A DNA stretch of 64,000 nucleotides. Origin: an uncultured Gammaproteobacteria bacterium (GTDB taxonomy: Bacteria; Pseudomonadota; Gammaproteobacteria; Arenicellales; JAANXG01). Where the stretch lies: positions 62,001 through 126,000 of the forward strand of contig CAMYMN010000001.1 in assembly GCA_947259395.1 (NCBI GenBank), given 5' to 3'. Under the pieces are notes generated by a model. The model saw nothing but the letters and a program-made list of their open reading frames with translations. It did not search any database and was not told the origin of the DNA. Shown here piece by piece: positions 30,004 through 39,365 of the stretch (position 1 is its first letter; each line of letters begins with the position of its first letter). The position numbers were made by a program, and so were the translations under genes.

Positions 30004-30855
30004 TCAGCCCCCGGATTGTCTGAGCGCCAGCCGGTAGACATCATTCCTGCTCGCGCCGGTGATGTCCGCCGCCAGGTTAACGGCCTGTTTCATCGGCAGG
30101 TCGGCGAGCAGCAGCGATAGCACTCGCTCTAGTTCCACCGTCGCCGGGGCGGCGTCTCGCCGTCCGTGCACCAAGAGGACAAATTCCCCCTTTCGCTGCC
30201 GGGGTTCGTTCTCCAGCCATACCAGCAGGTTAACCAGCGTATCCCGCCTGACGGTCTCAAACTGCTTGGTAATCTCGCGCGCAATCACGCCTTCACGGTC
30301 GGCATCGAATATCGACACCATATCCCGTAGCGTCGCCACAACGCGATGCACGGATTCGTAGAAAATCAAGGTACACGATTCGTGTTGCAGGGCTTCAAGA
30401 CGGTGTCGCCGGGGTGCGGATTTGGGCGGTAAGAATCCCTCGAAAACAAAGCGATCGGTCGGCAGCCCGGCTATGGATAATGCAGTAATAGCCGCACAGG
30501 GACCAGGCGCCGCGGTCACGCGAATATCCCGCTCCTGCGCCAGGCGCACCAGGCGATAACCAGCATCACTGATCAGCGGTGTGCCGGCGTCGCTGATCAA
30601 CGCGATGTCCTCACCGTGAACCAAACGATCTACCAATTGCGGGGCGCGTTGCCGCTCATTGTGGTCGTGGTAAGCAAGCAGGGGCGTGTCAATGTGGTAG
30701 CGATCCGCCAGTTTACGGCTGACGCGTGTGTCCTCGGCGGCAATGATATCGACTTGCGAAAGAATGCGAATCGCTCGCGCGCTGATGTCCTCCAGATTAC
30801 CGATAGGCGTTGCCACGATATATAAAACCCCACCTTTGCCTGGCTGCTCGGCCAC
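30004..30855 (-). CDS. rsmI: 16S rRNA (cytidine-1402 2'-O) methyltransferase RsmI
   Basis: RsmI 2'-O-methylates C1402 of 16S rRNA, the same base that RsmH methylates. The 283-residue protein has a GTG start and the tetrapyrrole-methylase fold signatures VATPIGNLEDISARAIRIL, AEDTRVSRKL, LISDAGTPLISDAGY and PGPCAAITALSIAGL. It diverges from lpoA by 46 bp, exactly the rsmI/lpoA arrangement found in E. coli (yraL/yraM). Confidence 0.96.
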   Translation of the reverse strand: MAEQPGKGGVLYIVATPIGNLEDISARAIRILSQVDIIAAEDTRVSRKLADRYHIDTPLLAYHDHNERQRAPQLVDRLVHGEDIALISDAGTPLISDAGYRLVRLAQERDIRVTAAPGPCAAITALSIAGLPTDRFVFEGFLPPKSAPRRHRLEALQHESCTLIFYESVHRVVATLRDMVSIFDADREGVIAREITKQFETVRRDTLVNLLVWLENEPRQRKGEFVLLVHGRRDAAPATVELERVLSLLLADLPMKQAVNLAADITGASRNDVYRLALRQSGG

Positions 30856-30901
30856 TCGCTATACTCCGTTTGCCCTGGTTTCAGTAAAACCGTACTCAAT
30901 T

Positions 30902-32878
30902 GTGAAAATCCGGCTCATCACACCCATTGCCACCCTTATCATCGTTGGCTGCGCGTCACAACCGGCAACGCAGATACCCGAGACGCAGACCGTTGAAGTT
31001 ACCGAACTGTCGGTTTCACCATCCATTGAACCTGCGGCCGAGACGCCGACCGCACAAGAGCTCCTCAACTCCGCCTCTGAGTACCTTACTCGCGCCGAGG
31101 ATGCGTTACCACCAGAGCGCGCTGACTTTCAACTCAAAGCCGCGGCCGCATTGATTCGATCGGGACGCCATGATCCAGCCTTGCGTCTTCTGGATTCCAT
31201 TGATCTGACCGGGCTGGCGCCGCTGTATGACACGCGTCGCCAATTGCTCAAAGCGCGCATAGCAATCCGCAAAAACCTCCCCAACACGGCATTTTCATTG
31301 TTGTCTGGCGTGGAAGATCGGCCGGGGCTCAATCCACAGCTGAGGGAACAATTGTGGGAGCTGCGAGCACGGGCGAATCTGCTCGTGGATCGTCCGCTCC
31401 AGGCGGTTCGCTATTTGATCATGCGCGAAAAATATCTGACTCACCCGGATGAACTATTGTTCAATCAACGCCAGATTTGGGTCCTGCTCAATCGAGCAAG
31501 GATGGATCAACTGTTTCAGCTGCGCCAGACGGTCTCCAATGAGGAATTGTCCGGCTGGATCGATCTCAGTTTGATACACATGGAACATGGCCACGATGCA
31601 TTCCGTATCGACAACGAGATTCGGCACTGGCAGTCACTGCATCCACAACACAGCGCGAATCTGTTCCTGCAAAGGCGCGCTACTGCGTTCAGTGGACCGT
31701 CTATTATCGCGCCCCGGCGGATAGCATTATTATTACCACTTGCCTCGGAATATGGGCGCGCTGCGCAAGCGGTACATGATGGATTCACGGCGGTTCATAA
31801 TGCCAACGGCGACCCCAACAAGGCGGAGATCGTCATCTACGACATCGGATCCGAAGCCGCATTGTCGCCGATCTATTACCGTCTGGCAGTACAAGAGGGT
31901 GCTGACTTGATTGTGGGCCCATTGGGGAAAGAGGCAGTCACCGCGTTGCTGGCTACCGAGACGCTGTCGGTGCCTACCTTGCTATTGGGTAGCGCGCATG
32001 CCGCTGAATCCCTCCCTATGAATGGGTTTCAATTCGACCTATCCCCGGAGCGCGACGCAGAGCAGACTGCATTGCGCGCTTATCTAGATGGACACCGTAC
32101 CGCTGCGGCGCTGTATCCGGAAACAACCTGGGGCCAGCGTGTACAGAAAGCATTCAGCACGCGCTGGCAGGAATTGGGGGGGTTGGTCGTGGAAACTCGC
32201 CCCTATGTGGATGACCGGCCCGATTACTCCGCGCCCATAAAGGAAGTCTTGAATATCGACAAAAGCGAGGGGCGCAAACGCGAACTGTCAGCGTTAATAC
32301 GATCGAAACTCGTGTTCCAACCTCGCCGCCGACAGGATATCGACTTTCTATTTCTCGCCGCAAAGACATCAACTGCTCGGTTATTGAAACCGCAGATCAA
32401 TTTTTTTCAGGGGCACAACGTGCCGGTCTACGCGACCTCCCACATCTATTCTGGGAAACCCGACCGGGTGAACGATGTCGACCTGAACGGCATAGTATTC
32501 GGCGATATGCCGTGGCTACTGGCAAATGACGGGCGAATTCGCAATACGCGCAAGAGAATTCAGGGGCCTTGGCCGTATGCCTTCAGCCCACTGGATCGGC
32601 TATTCGCCCTGGGCATGGATAGCTATGCGATAATCCCGGCTCTTGCGCGGTTACGTGAGGACCAAGACTTACTCATCGAGGGCGTCACTGCGGACTTGAG
32701 CATGGACCGGACCGGCCGCATCATCCGTCACTTGAGCTGGGCAAAGTTTGAAAATGGACGACCGGCAATGCAGGAGCTTCCGGTGGGTAAGCGTCGCATT
32801 GATTTGTACAAACCTGGGCACGAGGCACTTGGCATTCCATTTGAAACGAGGGCAGCGGGCGGAACGCAAAGCCCGTGA
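30902..32878 (+). CDS. lpoA: Penicillin-binding protein activator LpoA, outer-membrane lipoprotein
   Basis: LpoA is an outer-membrane lipoprotein that activates PBP1A. The track ORF begins inside rsmI; I use the GTG at 30902 because it yields a lipoprotein signal (VKIRLITPIATLIIVGC) with the lipobox IVGC, giving 658 residues. A TPR-like N-terminal domain (about 50-280) is followed by a periplasmic-binding-protein-like domain (about 285-640, starting ALLLPLASEYGRAAQAVHDGF). The gene order rsmI-lpoA-yraN-diaA-dolP is conserved in Gammaproteobacteria. Confidence 0.92.
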   Translation: MKIRLITPIATLIIVGCASQPATQIPETQTVEVTELSVSPSIEPAAETPTAQELLNSASEYLTRAEDALPPERADFQLKAAAALIRSGRHDPALRLLDSIDLTGLAPLYDTRRQLLKARIAIRKNLPNTAFSLLSGVEDRPGLNPQLREQLWELRARANLLVDRPLQAVRYLIMREKYLTHPDELLFNQRQIWVLLNRARMDQLFQLRQTVSNEELSGWIDLSLIHMEHGHDAFRIDNEIRHWQSLHPQHSANLFLQRRATAFSGPSIIAPRRIALLLPLASEYGRAAQAVHDGFTAVHNANGDPNKAEIVIYDIGSEAALSPIYYRLAVQEGADLIVGPLGKEAVTALLATETLSVPTLLLGSAHAAESLPMNGFQFDLSPERDAEQTALRAYLDGHRTAAALYPETTWGQRVQKAFSTRWQELGGLVVETRPYVDDRPDYSAPIKEVLNIDKSEGRKRELSALIRSKLVFQPRRRQDIDFLFLAAKTSTARLLKPQINFFQGHNVPVYATSHIYSGKPDRVNDVDLNGIVFGDMPWLLANDGRIRNTRKRIQGPWPYAFSPLDRLFALGMDSYAIIPALARLREDQDLLIEGVTADLSMDRTGRIIRHLSWAKFENGRPAMQELPVGKRRIDLYKPGHEALGIPFETRAAGGTQSP

Positions 32879-33185
32879 TTTCCTAATCCGAAATGGGTTG
32901 CGACACATTGAGTCGAACTACCGTTGTCCTTGTGGAGAACTCGATCTGGTAATGGAGGACGGGGAACATGTGGTTTTCGTAGAGGTGCGCTTTCGAAATA
33001 GTGACCGCTTCGGTGGAGCGCTAGCCAGTATCAATGCGCAAAAACAAAAAAAATTGCGCGACTCCGCCGAACATTATCGCCAACGCCACAAACCGCTCAG
33101 CAACCGGCCCTGCCGCTTTGATGTCATATCTCTCACTGGTGACATCAACTCCGTGGATCCAGAGTGGATAAAAGATGCATTCTGA
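32841..33185 (+). CDS. yraN: YraN / UPF0102 family endonuclease-like protein
   Basis: This small protein has the restriction-endonuclease-like UPF0102 fold; its function is uncertain. Core motifs are RAERKARDFLIRNGLRHIESNYR, CGELDLVMEDGEHVVFVEVRFR (the E-x-D and E-V-R residues correspond to a PD-ExK-like active site) and the KKLRDSAEHYR helix. It overlaps the end of lpoA. The start is unclear: TTG at 32841 or 32829 are candidates, with no strong ribosome binding site; ATG at 32754 would give a long overlap. The position after lpoA is the normal one. Confidence 0.88.
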   Translation: MKRGQRAERKARDFLIRNGLRHIESNYRCPCGELDLVMEDGEHVVFVEVRFRNSDRFGGALASINAQKQKKLRDSAEHYRQRHKPLSNRPCRFDVISLTGDINSVDPEWIKDAF

Positions 33186-33218
33186 TTGGCGATATGCTCT
33201 GCTGGAGCGAACTGATAA

Positions 33219-33832
<614 letters not shown>

Positions 33833-33833
<1 letters not shown>

Positions 33834-34417
33834 TGACACTCCGTATTTTTTCATTGATAGCACTCGTTCTTATGTCCGTCGTTCTATTGACGTCTTGCGT
33901 CGCCACAATAGTCGGAACCACAGCAGTCACTGCGGTGGACGTTGCTCATGACCGGCGCACCGTCGGCTCATACATCGATGACGGCGCTATTGAAATCAAA
34001 ATCAGAGAATTTGTAGTGCGTGATCCTGAGTTGCGAAAAAATGCACACATCAGTGTAACCAGCTTGAACGGCATCGTGTTGCTCACCGGCGAAGCGCCTA
34101 CCATTGAGTTGCGCAATAAAGTGGAAGCCGCAGCCAAGAATGTGGGCGGCGTGCGCCAGATCGTTAATGAAATTCGCGTCGCGGGAAAAACGGCCTTATT
34201 CAGCCGTGCCAATGACACTTGGTTAACGAGCAAGGTCAAGGCGCGCCTGATTAAAGACACTGGGCTCGACGCTAATCGCGTGAAAGTAGTTTCTGAATAT
34301 GGCAACGTGTACTTGCTGGGGGTTGTCACCCGGGCGGAGGGAACCGCGGCTACCGATACGGTGCGCAAGGTCGGCGGTGTGGTGCGCGTCGTCAAGGTGT
34401 TCGAGTACACGGATTGA
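33833..34417 (+). CDS. dolP: BON-domain outer-membrane lipoprotein DolP (YraP)
   Basis: DolP is a lipoprotein that supports outer-membrane integrity and BAM function at division sites. The 194-residue protein begins with a lipoprotein signal ending LLTSC and has two BON domains (about residues 47-115 and 125-193; [16 protein letters not shown] and [15 protein letters not shown]). The start overlaps the diaA stop by one base. Gene order and domain layout match E. coli yraP. Confidence 0.94.
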
Positions 34418-34896
34418 GTTCGAGCGCTGCTAAAATCGTTGCTGATCCAGTTCAGCTGGAAAAAATGCTGAATTCGCTGGCCCGTCCGTTGGTATTTACT
34501 AACGGCTGCTTCGATATCCTTCACCGTGGACACGTTGCATACCTCGAACAAGCGGCGCGACTGGGAAGCAGCCTCGTTGTTGGTATCAACGACGACGCCT
34601 CAGTGCGGCGTCAGAACAAGGGCGGTGGCCGTCCAATTAACCCCCTTGCGGACCGGGCGGCGGTGCTGGCGGCGCTCGCCAGCGTCGATCTCGTGGTCCC
34701 GTTTGGCGATGACACGCCGCTCGCGTTGATCATGACGCTGCAACCGGACCATCTGGTGAAAGGTGGAGACTGGTCCATGGATCAGATCGTCGGCGCACAG
34801 CAAGTACGGGAACGCGGTGGACAGGTGCACGCGATACCGATTCGCTACCAACGCTCCACCACCGATCTAATAAGGCGTATTCGCGGCGATGCCTGA
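34414..34896 (+). CDS. rfaE2: D-glycero-beta-D-manno-heptose 1-phosphate adenylyltransferase (RfaE2-type)
   Basis: This is a stand-alone nucleotidyltransferase equal to the C-terminal domain of HldE, which makes ADP-heptose for the LPS core. The 160-residue protein has the family motifs [19 protein letters not shown] (HxGH), [11 protein letters not shown] and the C-terminal [13 protein letters not shown]. The TTG start overlaps the dolP stop. The kinase half (RfaE1) is not in the window, so the pathway would be split over separate genes. Confidence 0.88.
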   Translation: MSSSAAKIVADPVQLEKMLNSLARPLVFTNGCFDILHRGHVAYLEQAARLGSSLVVGINDDASVRRQNKGGGRPINPLADRAAVLAALASVDLVVPFGDDTPLALIMTLQPDHLVKGGDWSMDQIVGAQQVRERGGQVHAIPIRYQRSTTDLIRRIRGDA

Positions 34897-36319
34897 GTTA
34901 CCCGCTTCTTTCGTCAGCCAGGCGCGGGCGGTTGTTGGCGATCCTCAGGTGCTGAGTGATCCCGCCGACACCTGGACCTACGGGTACGACAATTCACGCA
35001 AACATCAGGCCCCGGACCTGGTGGTGTTCGCGACATCCCATGACCATGTCGTCAAACTGGTTCGCCTGTGCAACGAGTTCAACGTGCCGATCGTGGCGCG
35101 CGGCAGAGGCACCGGCACCACCGGAGGCTGTATACCGTCACAACACGGTTTGGTGTTGTCGCTGGAGCGCATGGACAGGATCGTACACATGGATGCCGCC
35201 AACCGTGCAATCACCGTGGAACCGGGGGTGCTCAATCAGCAGGTGCAGGAATGCGCAGGCGAGCATGGCTTCTTCTGGCCACCGGACCCCAGTAGCGGCG
35301 CTTTTTGCACCATTGGCGGCAATCTGGCATTCAATGGCGCGGGGCCAAGAGCGGTGAAATACGGCACGCCTCGCGAGAATATTCTCGGTCTCAAGGGGGT
35401 GACCGGCGCCGGTGCCGAGATCCGCACCGGCGTGCACACTACCAAGGGCGTGGTAGGTTACGATCTCACCCGACTGATCGTCGGGTCGGAGGGCACACTG
35501 GCGATTATCACCGAAGCCACGCTCAAGTTGACGCCGCTTGCGGAGGCTAAACTTACCCTGCAGGCAATTTATCATGACATCGACGGCGCCGTGCAGGCGG
35601 TGGTACGGCTGATGAGCCAACCGATCACGCCGTGCGCGTTGGAGTTTATCGACGGCCACGCGATTGACGTCATTCGCGATTATTCCAGCGCATTCCTCCC
35701 CGACAACGCCGGCGCCATGTTGATCATCGAGATCGACGGACCCGCGGCCGCCATGGATGCTGCAGTGCGAACGATGTCGAACGCCGCCAGTGGCGACGGA
35801 TTGCTATCATTGAGAACCGCACAGAGCGAACAGGAAGTCAGCGCCTTATGGGAGACCAGGAAAGCCCTGTCGCCTGCCTTGCGCAACATTGCGCCTAACA
35901 AATTGAACGAGGACGTTGTGGTGCCAGTTTCGAATATTCCTGCATTGATATCGGGACTCGATGAACTGAGCAGCAAGTTTGGTATTCCGATCGTGAACTT
36001 CGGGCATGCCGGTAACGGCAATATCCATGTGAATCTGTTATACGACACCCAGGACCCGGACCAAGAACGGAACGCTCGCCCGTGTCTGGACCGGGTATTT
36101 GATCTGGTCGTTAGCCTGAACGGGACGTTATCCGGGGAACACGGCGTGGGGCAAGAAAAACGCGACTACATCAACAAAGAAATCGACCCGGTCACTCTGG
36201 ACTTAATGCGGCGGATCAAACGCGAGTTCGATCCCAACGGACTGCTGAACCCTGACAAAATATTCCCACACACCCATCAACCCGCATATTGCACCAGTCG
36301 GCCACCGGCCTTGACGTAA
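34889..36319 (+). CDS. FAD-linked 2-hydroxyacid oxidase (GlcD / D-lactate dehydrogenase family)
   Basis: This 476-residue flavoenzyme has an N-terminal PCMH-type FAD-binding domain (about residues 35-215, [17 protein letters not shown]) and a C-terminal FAD-oxidase domain with [14 protein letters not shown] and [13 protein letters not shown]. Family members oxidise glycolate, D-lactate or D-2-hydroxyglutarate; sequence alone does not fix the substrate. It overlaps the previous gene by 8 bp. The family core ends at LNPDKIFP; the last 16 or so residues ([16 protein letters not shown]) are largely encoded by the terminal repeat of element C. Confidence 0.88.
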   Translation: MPELPASFVSQARAVVGDPQVLSDPADTWTYGYDNSRKHQAPDLVVFATSHDHVVKLVRLCNEFNVPIVARGRGTGTTGGCIPSQHGLVLSLERMDRIVHMDAANRAITVEPGVLNQQVQECAGEHGFFWPPDPSSGAFCTIGGNLAFNGAGPRAVKYGTPRENILGLKGVTGAGAEIRTGVHTTKGVVGYDLTRLIVGSEGTLAIITEATLKLTPLAEAKLTLQAIYHDIDGAVQAVVRLMSQPITPCALEFIDGHAIDVIRDYSSAFLPDNAGAMLIIEIDGPAAAMDAAVRTMSNAASGDGLLSLRTAQSEQEVSALWETRKALSPALRNIAPNKLNEDVVVPVSNIPALISGLDELSSKFGIPIVNFGHAGNGNIHVNLLYDTQDPDQERNARPCLDRVFDLVVSLNGTLSGEHGVGQEKRDYINKEIDPVTLDLMRRIKREFDPNGLLNPDKIFPHTHQPAYCTSRPPALT

Positions 36320-36540
36320 ATGATTTAAAAACGATTTGTGTATATTGAATCTAGCCCACTCGAACCAGGTACGTTTTGTATACGGCCGATGTCCTATCCG
36401 GGCTCTGGCTGGTCCAGGCACGCCTGAACTTGGACTTCACTCAAGCCATAGCTACGGCTATGACTTTCGTTCCAGCCCGGCGTTCAGTCGCCCCTGTCCT
36501 GCGCCAGCTTCCCGGATACTGATGCAATATACCGGTTAAC
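36278..36540. repeat. MITE-like element C with terminal inverted repeats
   Basis: The left end (AACCCGCATATTGCACCAG) is read as the last codons of the FAD-linked oxidase; the right end on the other strand is GTTAACCGGTATATTGCATC. The right half (36393-36540) is module P, including the palindrome CATAGCTACGGCTATG, and aligns over about 145 bp with 6026-6170. The left half (36300-36392) is AT-richer and does not match the other copies. The ORF at 36336-36539 is the translation of this repeat. Confidence 0.75.
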
Positions 36541-36544
36541 CCCC

Positions 36545-37753
36545 TCATTCCTCGGAGCGGTAATACGCCTCGATTACCTTACGCGCCACAAATGCCGATT
36601 TCACGGTCCAGCGTTCTTCGTTGACGGTCAGCGACGCATACGCGATCTTGCGCTCATTCAGGCTAGCGTATCCGACAAACCAGTCATTTTTGCCTTTCGG
36701 TGAGGAACCGGTCAAAGACCCAGTCTTACCACCCACTTCGATGTTCTTGAATTCGCCGCGAAAAAACCCCCGGAAACCGTTGCGCGCCGATCCCCGTTGT
36801 ACCGTCTCACGCATCAGTCGCCTAAGCTTGCGTGCGGACTCGGGACTAATCGAGGGTGGCAATGTGCGGACTTCGTGAGTGTAAAGCGGCAATCCGAATT
36901 CATCGGTGACCACCTTAACGATGTGCGGTCGCACCATGATGCCGTTGTTGACCGCGGCGCTCGCCAACATCGCGCCATGCCAAGGGCTCAGTGTATTGGA
37001 GCGGGTGAATCCGGAGGCTACCTCGGCGAGCGCCCACTCATCATCAGGAGACAACGACATCGTGCTGGGTTGAATGACTAGATCACTGTCAAACTCCTGA
37101 TTAAATCCAAAGCGCTCCGCGTAGTTGTGTAAGGTCTGGGCACCTAATTGGAACACACCAATGCGTGCGAATACTGGATTGACCGATTCAGCGAACGCCT
37201 TGACCAGGGTGGGACGCCGTGTCCATTTATTGTCGCGGTGCCGAAAAACCTGCCGTTTGTACAGACTGGAACGCTTACCGTTGAACGGCAGGACCGTATC
37301 CGGCTCTACTTTCCCTTGGTCCAGCGCCGCCGCCGCGGTGACAATCTTGAATATGGAAGCCGCCGGATAGTTGCTACGCAAGGCGAGATTGCCAAGCCCG
37401 CTGCGTTTCTTGTCCCAACTGAACAACGCGATCACTTCTCCGGTGGTGGGGTCCAGGGCGACGAACGCAGCGTAGTCCGGGCGGTAACGGCGGTAGAGTC
37501 GGTCCAAAACCGCCTGGATATCGTTATCGAACGTGTATTCAAGGCGCCCCTGATAATCTTGATGACGGCCGGGCAAGTTGAGTTGATCGGGATATTGGTT
37601 GCGCCTGGCATAGTCGGTTAGCGCTTTGGCGATGACCAACTGGTCGATACCGAATAGATCCGACCGATTAAAACGAACTGCGGCGAGTTCGATGGGGAGG
37701 ATCGACAGGTAAGTAAACAGAGCACCCGCAAATAATCCGAGATACCGAGGCAT
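36545..37753 (-). CDS. Penicillin-binding transpeptidase-domain protein
   Basis: This 402-residue protein (start chosen at the ATG at 37753, MPRYLGLFAG, to avoid overlap with the macrodomain gene) has an N-terminal signal anchor and a transpeptidase domain with SxxK (AASIFKIVTAAAAL), SxN (AESVNPVFARIG) and KTG (GGKTGSLTG), plus DPTTGEVIALFSW, so it should be an active serine DD-transpeptidase. It lacks a glycosyltransferase domain and a large pedestal domain, so it is smaller than PBP2 or PBP3. A class D beta-lactamase-like role is less likely. It probably forms an operon with the upstream macrodomain gene, 10 bp away. Confidence 0.82.
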   Translation of the reverse strand: MPRYLGLFAGALFTYLSILPIELAAVRFNRSDLFGIDQLVIAKALTDYARRNQYPDQLNLPGRHQDYQGRLEYTFDNDIQAVLDRLYRRYRPDYAAFVALDPTTGEVIALFSWDKKRSGLGNLALRSNYPAASIFKIVTAAAALDQGKVEPDTVLPFNGKRSSLYKRQVFRHRDNKWTRRPTLVKAFAESVNPVFARIGVFQLGAQTLHNYAERFGFNQEFDSDLVIQPSTMSLSPDDEWALAEVASGFTRSNTLSPWHGAMLASAAVNNGIMVRPHIVKVVTDEFGLPLYTHEVRTLPPSISPESARKLRRLMRETVQRGSARNGFRGFFRGEFKNIEVGGKTGSLTGSSPKGKNDWFVGYASLNERKIAYASLTVNEERWTVKSAFVARKVIEAYYRSEE

Positions 37754-37763
37754 TTTTAGTTGA

Positions 37764-38258
37764 TCACTCCGTGTCGAGCAGCGCGAGATACACCGCTTTG
37801 TCATCTTCGGTAAAACAACAGACTATGATTTCATCGAGGCGATCATCGTAGCGGCGTATAACGGTTAACGCAATCCTGGCTGCTTCTTGTTTGGGATAAC
37901 CATAAACACCAGTGCTAATCCCGGGGAAGGCAATTGAGCGAATACCATGATCCAATGCAGTATCCAACGATTGCGTGTAACAGGATTCTAGCAAATCCGC
38001 TTCCCCCTGATCACCACCCCGCCATACTGGACCGACAGTGTGAATCACCCACTTGGCTGGTAATTCGAATCCGGGGGTAATACGGGCTTCGCCGGTGGGG
38101 CAACCACCAATTTTCTTGCACGCTGTAAGCAAATCGGGACCCGCTGCGCGATGGATCGCACCATCCACCCCGCCGCCGCCCAATAAAGTGGTGTTAGCGG
38201 CATTGACGATGGCGTCGACGTGAAGATTGGTAATGTCCCCTTGCACTACCCTAATCAT
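37764..38258 (-). CDS. Macrodomain protein, probable O-acetyl-ADP-ribose deacetylase (YmdB-like)
   Basis: The 164-residue single macrodomain has [24 protein letters not shown], the ADP-ribose-binding and catalytic region of YmdB/MacroD-type enzymes, plus VIHTVGPVW and [18 protein letters not shown]. Such enzymes hydrolyse O-acetyl-ADP-ribose and mono-ADP-ribosyl-aspartate or glutamate. It is the first gene of a two-gene unit with the transpeptidase; that pairing is not one I recognise. Confidence 0.92.
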   Translation of the reverse strand: MIRVVQGDITNLHVDAIVNAANTTLLGGGGVDGAIHRAAGPDLLTACKKIGGCPTGEARITPGFELPAKWVIHTVGPVWRGGDQGEADLLESCYTQSLDTALDHGIRSIAFPGISTGVYGYPKQEAARIALTVIRRYDDRLDEIIVCCFTEDDKAVYLALLDTE

Positions 38259-38476
38259 GGGCCACTATTTAAACGTAACTCGATGATAAAGTGAACCGCA
38301 TTCCTAAGTTATCTTGTTACTGCCTGCCACCCCGCCTATTGCACCAGGGCGCCCCGCCCCTTTTCTTGCCAAGCGACGTGAAAAATCGAATATGCGAATT
38401 CATGGAAGCGACGCGGCGGGACTGTTCTTTGCAGATCATGAATAGAGGTGGAACTGACTGGTTCTCGCACACCTGC

Positions 38477-38504
38477 GCTTGTGCTGGTGTCGTTGCAGTG
38501 CTTG
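38477..38504. repeat. Dispersed repeat copy (GCTTGTGCTGG type), left member of a direct pair
   Basis: GCTTGTGCTGGTGTCGTTGC plus AGTGCTTG; 28 bp, 25 identical to the copy at 38578-38605, and similar to 12936-12962. The pair flanks a hairpin. Confidence 0.6.
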
Positions 38505-38519
38505 ATTTTCGCTCAACAG

Positions 38520-38560
38520 AAAAAACGGCGTCGGTGTCACAGACTCTGACCCCGTTTTTT
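38520..38560. terminator. Long A/T-ended hairpin, terminator-like
   Basis: AAAAAACGG and CCGTTTTTT form a 9-bp stem with additional GTC/GAC pairing inside. With T-runs on both strands it could work as a bidirectional terminator between the divergent genes, or be part of a mobile repeat. Confidence 0.5.
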
Positions 38561-38577
38561 CATCGCTCCACAGCGAC

Positions 38578-38605
38578 GCTTGTGCTGGTGTAGTGGCAGT
38601 GCTTG
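38578..38605. repeat. Dispersed repeat copy (GCTTGTGCTGG type), right member of a direct pair
   Basis: GCTTGTGCTGGTGTAGTGGC plus AGTGCTTG, in the same orientation as 38477-38504 with a 101-bp period. Confidence 0.6.
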
Positions 38606-38690
38606 TCCCCGCGCAGCAGGGGGTCAGCCGCCGAGTCCAATCACCATCATCCGGAATCCTGGGTACAATATGCGGTTAAAGGTTCTCACC

Positions 38691-38699
38691 TGCTATACT
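38691..38699 (+). promoter_or_regulatory. Possible extended -10 promoter
   Basis: TGCTATACT is an extended -10 element (TGn plus TATACT). Initiation would fall at or just before the ATG at 38707, giving a leaderless message; no Shine-Dalgarno sequence is present. Confidence 0.4.
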
Positions 38700-38706
38700 C
38701 AATTCG

Positions 38707-39249
38707 ATGCAATCTCAAACTGCGAACAAGAACAAAATCCGCTTGCTCGTGTGTGCGCTGAATTGTTTATTGTGCGGCACAACTATTGCGCAAACGGCGC
38801 CCGACCAACCTGTTACGCCAGCCGATCTGGTCCTGCATTACCTGCAACAGGACATGTTCTTGCGCCCCGGTAACGGATTCCAACGGGTACACATCGGCCA
38901 AACGTTTGATCAAGCCGCGAAGGTGTGGGGTAAACCAAAGACCGCGAAACGTGGGCGTGTGGACAAGATCAACCAATGGGTCTATGAGGCCGGTGACGGC
39001 ACCGTATTGATTCTAAACGGAAAACAGGCAATTAATTCGATTACCGTAGCGGGCGCATCGAGCTCGCTATATCAGTCCACACAAGGGGCGCGCTTCGGTA
39101 TGACACCCAGCGAGGTCGCCCGGCTTTACCCGGGACTTCCACCTCGAGGCAAGGTAAAACAGCTTTCCTATCCGCGTCTCGGTATTGCTTTTAGCTTCGC
39201 CAACGGCACCTTGGCCGCGATGCAGGTATTTGCACCCAGCAACCCCTAA
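38707..39249 (+). CDS. Secreted protein of unknown function with two similar halves
   Basis: I do not recognise this 180-residue protein. It starts with a basic region and a hydrophobic segment (LLVCALNCLLCGTTIAQTA) that looks like a cleavable signal peptide. The mature part shows two related units: FQRVHIGQTFDQAAKVWGKP...GDGTVLILNGKQAINSITV (about residues 58-118) and GARFGMTPSEVARLYPGLP...GIAFSFANGTLAAMQVF (about 127-177). The pattern of Gly-x-Thr, an alpha helix and beta strands is reminiscent of BamE/SmpA-type folds, but this is only a structural impression. It stands alone between element D and the RND operon. Confidence 0.7.
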   Translation: MQSQTANKNKIRLLVCALNCLLCGTTIAQTAPDQPVTPADLVLHYLQQDMFLRPGNGFQRVHIGQTFDQAAKVWGKPKTAKRGRVDKINQWVYEAGDGTVLILNGKQAINSITVAGASSSLYQSTQGARFGMTPSEVARLYPGLPPRGKVKQLSYPRLGIAFSFANGTLAAMQVFAPSNP

Positions 39250-39365
39250 CGCGCCACTTTAGCAACAGCAACACAAACCGGTGCACAACATCGCGAAACC
39301 CGGGTCCGAGTGCGATTCACACCCCATATTTCCGTCATTGCTAAAAATACGGGAAAACATGCAGT

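Larger units (their letters stand above)
38329..38679. repeat. MITE-like element D, interrupted by a nested repeat
   Basis: This fills most of the 448-bp spacer between the macrodomain gene and the next plus-strand gene. The left end (CGCCTATTGCACCAGGGCGC) and the right end on the other strand (TTTAACCGCATATTGTACCC) match the family termini. A degenerate module H follows the left end (38348-38440, TTTTCTTGCCAAGCGACG to ATGAATAG); a fragment like the start of module P (ATTCCGGATGATGG) precedes the right end. Between them, 38477-38605 holds two direct repeats around a hairpin, which accounts for the extra length. Confidence 0.65.

Noticed and set aside
29640-30044. ORFs of 60-116 codons on both strands between mraZ and rsmI
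   Set aside because: They lie within RNase P RNA, whose conserved blocks explain the sequence.
36336-36539. Plus-strand ORF of 67 codons resembling the N-terminal extension of the argJ ORF
   Set aside because: The likeness (HSYGYDFRSS versus HSYGYEFRSS) comes from repeat module P, present in both places.
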